8,401 nucleotides of DNA from Bacillota bacterium (GTDB lineage Bacteria > Bacillota > Bacilli > Bacillales_B > DSM-18226), in NCBI GenBank assembly GCA_021821235.1, contig JAKACS010000111.1, positions 1-8,401 of the forward strand, in the 5' to 3' direction. Every line of letters begins with the position of its first letter. Position 1 is the stretch's first letter. Shown here in pieces: positions 6,213 through 8,401 of the stretch. The notes below the pieces were generated by a model. That model saw nothing but the letters and a program-made list of their open reading frames with translations, was not told where the DNA came from and made no database searches. Both the position numbers and the translations under genes were made by a program.

Positions 6213-7001
6213 TTAAATGAGCCCAAGTCGTTGTAAACCATAGGACACGCCATCTTCTTCTGCACAAAGGGTGACCATTTCAGCAGCATTCTTCACTTCG
6301 GTGCGGGCAGCGCCCATGGCAACTCCCATCCCAACCATGGAGAGCATCTCGATATCGTTTAATCCATCACCAAATGCAACGGCATCTTCCGGGGCAATCC
6401 CAATTTTCGTTAATAATTTGCTGAGCCCGACCGCTTTGTTTGATTGCACCAAATTAACATCGCAAGTTTTTGCCCCTGCAGAAGACCACCTTCTGAAGTC
6501 TAATTCCGGAATCTGTGCTTGGTAGAAGCACTCTTCTTCAGTATCACAATGAAGAAACAATTGGTAAATCTCTTGTTCGAGCCAATAGTGTGCTGGTGCC
6601 ATTTCCGGTTTCCACGGGTCAAGTTTGTATGCATCAATCACAAATGGATGGTTGATATCCGTTGTTTTAAAGCTCGTACCGCTTAAAAATGTAAGCGGAT
6701 GCTTGCGATCAACAGCAAAATGTTGAAGTTTATTTACGATTGCTTTGTCAATTGCATTTTTATAAATTTCTTTTCCTTCATGAAAGGCATAGGCGCCATT
6801 GAAAAAGACCATTGATTCCACACCTGTTTCTTGAACAATGGTTTTGGAAAAATAAGGTGCCCTGCCAGTGGCAATGATAACTTTTATGTTTTTTTCCTGA
6901 AGTGTCTGAATGGCTTTTTTCGTTGCTTTGGTTATCTGTCTGCCATGCGGCAGGATGGTTCCGTCAATATCCAAGATGACAGCCTTGTAATTCAATCTCA
7001 C
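6213..7001 (-). CDS. Cof-type HAD-IIB phosphatase
   Basis: A 262-residue soluble hydrolase with all four HAD motifs. Motif I is DIDGT (Asp11 nucleophile, Asp13 acid/base), motif II is IIATGR (Thr45), motif III is the Lys189 of SNKAVGLSKLL, and motif IV is FGDGLNDIEML (Asp212, Asp216) for Mg2+. The long cap between motifs II and III and the GDGLND signature mark the Cof/YkrA-YitU class, which dephosphorylates small phosphorylated metabolites such as sugar phosphates, FMN precursors or PLP; the substrate cannot be read from sequence. The start is given as GTG at 7001, but AGGAG (7009-7005) is only 3 bases upstream of it. TTG at 6995 has a 9-base spacing and may be the true start, giving a product two residues shorter. 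It is transcribed alone, divergent from the TerB unit and convergent with the ybcF-like gene. Confidence 0.9.
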   Translation of the reverse strand: MRLNYKAVILDIDGTILPHGRQITKATKKAIQTLQEKNIKVIIATGRAPYFSKTIVQETGVESMVFFNGAYAFHEGKEIYKNAIDKAIVNKLQHFAVDRKHPLTFLSGTSFKTTDINHPFVIDAYKLDPWKPEMAPAHYWLEQEIYQLFLHCDTEEECFYQAQIPELDFRRWSSAGAKTCDVNLVQSNKAVGLSKLLTKIGIAPEDAVAFGDGLNDIEMLSMVGMGVAMGAARTEVKNAAEMVTLCAEEDGVSYGLQRLGLI

Positions 7002-7052
7002 TCTCTCCTAACGATTCGATCTTCGATTTCCCAATCAGGATATCATTTATCT

Positions 7053-7061
7053 AGTATACCA
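7053..7061 (-). promoter_or_regulatory. Extended -10 promoter for the HAD phosphatase
   Basis: On the minus strand the sequence reads TGG-TATACT, an extended -10 (TGnTATAAT type) about 50 bases before the start codon. No good -35 was seen, which an extended -10 can tolerate. Confidence 0.45.
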
Positions 7062-7137
7062 TTTAAAACAACCATCATCTCTTTCATATTCTATAAGCTC
7101 GTGTGATTTTTCAAAAAAGTGTTACTGGATGATAATA

Positions 7138-7146
7138 TGATATACT
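7138..7146 (+). promoter_or_regulatory. Extended -10 promoter for the leader ORF and TerB-like gene
   Basis: TGA-TATACT is an extended -10 motif 20 bases before the ATG of the leader ORF. The -35 region is poor. A start at about 7153 would place the transcript's 5' end almost at the GGAGGTG ribosome site of the leader ORF. The minus-strand HAD promoter lies about 80 bases away, so the pair is divergent. Confidence 0.48.
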
Positions 7147-7165
7147 ATATAGACTTGGAGGTGGG

Positions 7166-7243
7166 ATGATGACAATGGAACTGTTATGTTCGGGTTTAAA
7201 AGTGGAATCAGCAGCCAGTCATCGATGTCTTGACTCCCTTTGA
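7166..7243 (+). CDS. Possible 25-codon leader ORF ahead of the TerB-like gene
   Basis: GGAGGTG (7157-7163), an exact match to the anti-Shine-Dalgarno core, is followed by ATGATGACAATG and an open frame that ends with TGA at 7241-7243. The peptide starts MMTMELLCSGLKVESAASHR and then CLDSL. It could start at the ATG at 7166, 7169 or 7175; the later two have better spacing from the ribosome site. I do not recognise the peptide. The strong ribosome site, the upstream extended -10 promoter and the stop codon inside a hairpin that covers the next gene's ribosome site together suggest a regulatory leader peptide. Coding function is not proven, and it could also be the remnant of a former gene. Confidence 0.42.
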   Translation: MMTMELLCSGLKVESAASHRCLDSL

Positions 7244-7260
7244 AAATATTCAAAAAGGAG
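7234..7260 (+). promoter_or_regulatory. Hairpin covering the TerB-gene ribosome site
   Basis: TTTGAA (7239-7244) pairs with TTCAAA (7249-7254) around the loop AATA, and CTCC (7234-7237) pairs with GGAG (7257-7260) across a small internal loop. The 3' arm contains the AAAGGAG ribosome site (7254-7260) of the TerB-like gene. The leader ORF stop codon (7241-7243) lies in the 5' arm, so ribosomes finishing the leader would open the hairpin. There is no U-tract, so it is not a terminator. Confidence 0.45.
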
Positions 7261-7267
7261 AAATGCA

Positions 7268-7648
7268 ATGTTCTTATCAGAACTGAAGCGAGAGGAAAAG
7301 GAAGCATTCCTGGAACTGGCATCTTTAATAGCAGTAGTTGATGGAAATGTATCGATATACGAGAGCACAGTCATTGAAAGGTATCAAAAGGAATTAGGGC
7401 TTGAAAATTACAAAGTAAAAGGGCTTGCATTTGAGGAGATTTTGAGCCGCTTTAAAAATGAACAATCGAAAAACATTGTCTTAGTGGAAATCTTGAAACT
7501 GATTTATGCGGATGGCGTTTTCCATGACTCGGAAAGAGAATCGCTCCGATTGATAAAGTCTCACTTTGGTTTTGATGCAAATGAATATACGAGCATGAAG
7601 GATTGGATTGAGAAAATCAAAGAATTATCTGATGCCCTGAAACCATAA
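7268..7648 (+). CDS. TerB-like domain protein
   Basis: A 126-residue, mostly helical acidic protein. It has two repeats of a TerB-like pattern: ELASLIAVVDGNVSIYEST (residues 16-34) and LKLIYADGVFHDSERESLR (about 75-94), each with a central Asp-Gly followed by an acidic Glu-rich helix. TerB-fold proteins (tellurite resistance TerB/TerB-like family) can bind divalent metal ions through these acidic positions and often act at the membrane or as accessory domains in stress systems; no other ter genes are present here, so tellurite resistance should not be assumed. No signal peptide or membrane segment is seen. The ATG at 7268 has AAAGGAG 7 bases upstream (7254-7260). It appears to be the last gene of a small unit beginning at the leader ORF and ends at the terminator at 7673-7708. 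Confidence 0.72.
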   Translation: MFLSELKREEKEAFLELASLIAVVDGNVSIYESTVIERYQKELGLENYKVKGLAFEEILSRFKNEQSKNIVLVEILKLIYADGVFHDSERESLRLIKSHFGFDANEYTSMKDWIEKIKELSDALKP

Positions 7649-7665
7649 AAACAGAATAAGGGAAT

Positions 7666-7860
7666 TTATTTTAAAATCTGCCTCAATGAGTGGTAGGTTT
7701 TTATTTTTACATTATGAGTAACCATGCACAAGTTTGAGACATAAAGATGGATTTTCGGATAATGCGTGGATACATTAATAATACGTTCTCTTGTATTTTG
7801 GTCACTTTTCTCTAGGAATTTTTTAGAACTTCTTGATAATTCGAGTCTATATTTACTCAT
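7666..7860 (-). pseudogene. Frameshifted, truncated RelE/ParE-type toxin
   Basis: The open frame encodes 64 residues beginning MSKYRLELSRSSKKFLEK and continuing to RERIIN at residue 29, a typical N-terminal helix region of RelE/ParE toxins. After that, the frame yields unrelated sequence. In the neighbouring frame, directly from base 7771, the strand reads IHALSENPSLCLKLVHGYS and stops at 7714-7712; this is the expected continuation of a RelE-like protein. A single missing base near 7772-7773 explains the break. Even after repair the product would be only about 49 residues, lacking the C-terminal half (usually 85-90 residues in all) that carries the YRLRxGxYRxxY core and catalytic residues. 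The gene overlaps the end of the upstream antitoxin by 8 bases, as expected for a toxin-antitoxin pair. It is therefore an inactive remnant, though the short frame could still be translated. Confidence 0.7.
7673..7708 (+). terminator. Terminator after the TerB-like gene
   Basis: AAAATCTGCC (7673-7682) pairs with GGTAGGTTTT (7692-7701), 10 bp with two G-U pairs and a 9-base loop, followed by TATTTTT. It lies 25 bases after the TerB-like stop codon and overlaps the 3' end of the minus-strand toxin relic. Confidence 0.7.
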
Positions 7861-8074
7861 TTTCTAAAAACTCATTGCGTAATTCGTCAATAGTGTATGA
7901 ATGGGTTTCACCTTTTTTGTACGCATTACTTGCTTCTTTAATAGCTCTAATTTCGTCCACTGTTGCTTTATCTTCGGGTATCGCAAAAAGTCTAATTAAT
8001 TTTACTAAGTCAGATAGCTTTTCATCAGGTACTTTATCAATTAGTTTATAAACACCTTCTCTTCTAATTTCCAT
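7853..8074 (-). CDS. RelB-like antitoxin of a broken toxin-antitoxin module
   Basis: A 73-residue acidic protein starting MEIRREGVYKLIDKVPDEKL, with a central stretch PEDKATVDEIRAIKEASNAY and an acidic end SYTIDELRNEFLENE. The N-terminal part probably forms the dimer/DNA-binding region, and the C-terminal helix, rich in Glu, is the kind that wraps a RelE/ParE toxin. I chose the ATG at 8074, because the AAAGGAG at 8090-8084 is 9 bases upstream; the ATG at 8083 directly abuts that site. The gene lies before the toxin relic and overlaps it by 8 bases. With the toxin broken, the antitoxin is probably free of its partner; it may persist as decay in progress, or as protection against related toxins elsewhere in the genome. 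The exact antitoxin family is not certain. Confidence 0.72.
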   Translation of the reverse strand: MEIRREGVYKLIDKVPDEKLSDLVKLIRLFAIPEDKATVDEIRAIKEASNAYKKGETHSYTIDELRNEFLENE

Positions 8075-8083
8075 TTTTTTCAT

Positions 8084-8090
8084 CTCCTTT
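8084..8090 (-). promoter_or_regulatory. Ribosome site that fixes the antitoxin start
   Basis: On the minus strand AAAGGAG is followed at once by ATG (8083) and, 9 bases on, by a second in-frame ATG (8074). The zero spacing rules out the first ATG and supports the second. Confidence 0.65.
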
Positions 8091-8097
8091 AGTTTAA

Positions 8098-8103
8098 ATT
8101 ATA
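8098..8103 (-). promoter_or_regulatory. -10 element for the antitoxin/toxin unit
   Basis: A perfect TATAAT on the minus strand, 23 bases before the chosen start codon. No good -35 is visible at normal spacing. This places the transcript start about 15 bases before the coding sequence. Confidence 0.42.
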
Positions 8104-8145
8104 ACGTATTTTCAGCAAAACCCGTTGAACTGTCACGAGTATTCA

Positions 8146-8166
8146 CTAGATTTCTAGCTTGCTAGA
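8146..8166. repeat. Overlapping CTAG palindromes upstream of the antitoxin
   Basis: CTAGA-TT-TCTAG (8146-8157) and TCTAGC-TT-GCTAGA (8153-8166) share the middle arm, so two alternative hairpins or two adjacent half-site pairs are possible. They sit 45-65 bases upstream of the antitoxin -10, a plausible place for autoregulator binding, but this is inference. Confidence 0.4.
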
Positions 8167-8217
8167 GGAAATGAGCTGATTTCGTTTCGGGAGATGAAGA
8201 AAGAATTTGTATGTTTT

Positions 8218-8238
8218 CCTGCAATAGCAGGGTTTTTT
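8218..8238 (+). terminator. Orphan terminator with no evident gene before it
   Basis: CCTGC (8218-8222), loop AATA, GCAGG (8227-8231) and then TTTTTT (8233-8238) form a compact intrinsic terminator on the plus strand. The preceding plus-strand region to 8084 holds no convincing gene. A weak promoter pair, TTGAAC (8125-8130), 16 bases, TAGATT (8147-8152), would give an RNA of about 80 bases. Confidence 0.6.
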
Positions 8239-8271
8239 AGCAAAGAGGTTTCTATACGAAAATTAACGCTA

Positions 8272-8300
8272 TTGTAATATATCTAAATATTCCTTATAAT
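8272..8300 (+). promoter_or_regulatory. SigmaA promoter of the SstT-like gene
   Basis: TTGTAA (8272-8277), exactly 17 bases, then a perfect TATAAT (8295-8300). Transcription would start near 8307, about 45 bases ahead of the coding start at 8352. Confidence 0.62.
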
Positions 8301-8351
8301 ACTACTAAAAGTCTAGAAAGAGTATCTATTGAAAATTGGGGGGAAACATCA

Positions 8352-8401
8352 TTGAAAAGCATAATTATAAAATGGAATGAACTAAGCCTCGTAAAACAAA
8401 T
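8352..8401 (+). CDS. Start of probable SstT-type serine/threonine:cation symporter (3' truncated)
   Basis: A TTG start at 8352 follows a G-run (8338-8343) 8 bases upstream and is open to the window edge. The visible residues, MKSIIIKWNELSLVKQ, look like the N-terminus of SstT and related dicarboxylate/amino-acid:cation symporters. These often read 'KW...SLVKQI' just before the first membrane helix. Only 16 full codons are visible, so the call depends on this short match. The membrane helices, the substrate site and the rest of the gene lie outside the window. The strong promoter at 8272-8300 and the terminator at 8218-8238 show that it begins its own transcription unit. Without more sequence the alternative is any protein with a similar short, basic N-terminus. 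Confidence 0.5.
   Translation, partial: MKSIIIKWNELSLVKQ

Noticed and set aside
7268..7648. Tellurite resistance operon
   Set aside because: Only a single TerB-like domain is present, with no terA, terC, terD, terE or terZ neighbours.
8194..8277. A 27-codon frame starting MKKEFVCFPAIAG across the orphan terminator
   Set aside because: The only purine-rich site abuts the ATG with no spacing, and the frame runs through a clear terminator hairpin.

Overview
The window looks like chromosomal DNA of a low-to-moderate GC Gram-positive of the Bacillus group. Strong AGGAGG-type ribosome sites, GTG and TTG starts, TTGACA/TATAAT-type promoters and U-tailed terminators all fit. The dabB-dabA-ybcI-ybcF gene set resembles the ndhF-ybcC-ybcF-ybcI neighbourhood that I recall from Bacillus subtilis. 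No rRNA, tRNA, insertion sequence, integrase or CRISPR array was seen.

Layout. Bases 2-334 are the C-terminal end of an SMC/SbcC-like ATPase that enters from the left. They are followed by a short relic of a threonine-aldolase-type gene (362-466). Bases 467-892 carry no protein gene. They hold a promoter set among several palindromes (505-563), a second promoter-like pair (615-643) and a long hairpin terminator (718-784); together these suggest a leader RNA or small RNA. Next come dabB (893-2425) and dabA (2422-5043), which overlap by 4 bases and encode a two-subunit, membrane-potential-driven inorganic-carbon (bicarbonate/CO2) uptake system. Downstream on the same strand are a DUF2294/YbcI-like protein (5185-5580) and a carbonic-anhydrase-like protein that has lost its zinc ligands (5651-6148). 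A bidirectional terminator closes this block.

The right half is a set of small units. A Cof-type HAD phosphatase lies on the minus strand (6213-7001). Divergent from it is a possible 25-codon leader ORF (7166-7243) followed by a TerB-like gene (7268-7648); a hairpin covers the TerB ribosome site, and the leader ORF's stop codon sits inside that hairpin. A minus-strand toxin-antitoxin module follows, with an intact antitoxin (7853-8074) and a frameshifted, truncated RelE/ParE-like toxin (7666-7860). The first 16-17 codons of what is probably an SstT-type amino-acid/cation symporter, with a good promoter, begin at 8352.

How it fits together. The main functional theme is inorganic-carbon acquisition. 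DabB is the membrane ion-translocating partner and DabA the cytoplasmic zinc protein. The two downstream small proteins probably serve or regulate this process, but this is inferred only from position. The most unusual points are the loss of all catalytic residues in the carbonic-anhydrase-like protein, the loss in DabB of the NuoL-type Glu/Lys positions, the palindrome-rich promoter with a strong terminator ahead of dabB, and the apparent leader-ORF/hairpin control element in front of the TerB gene.
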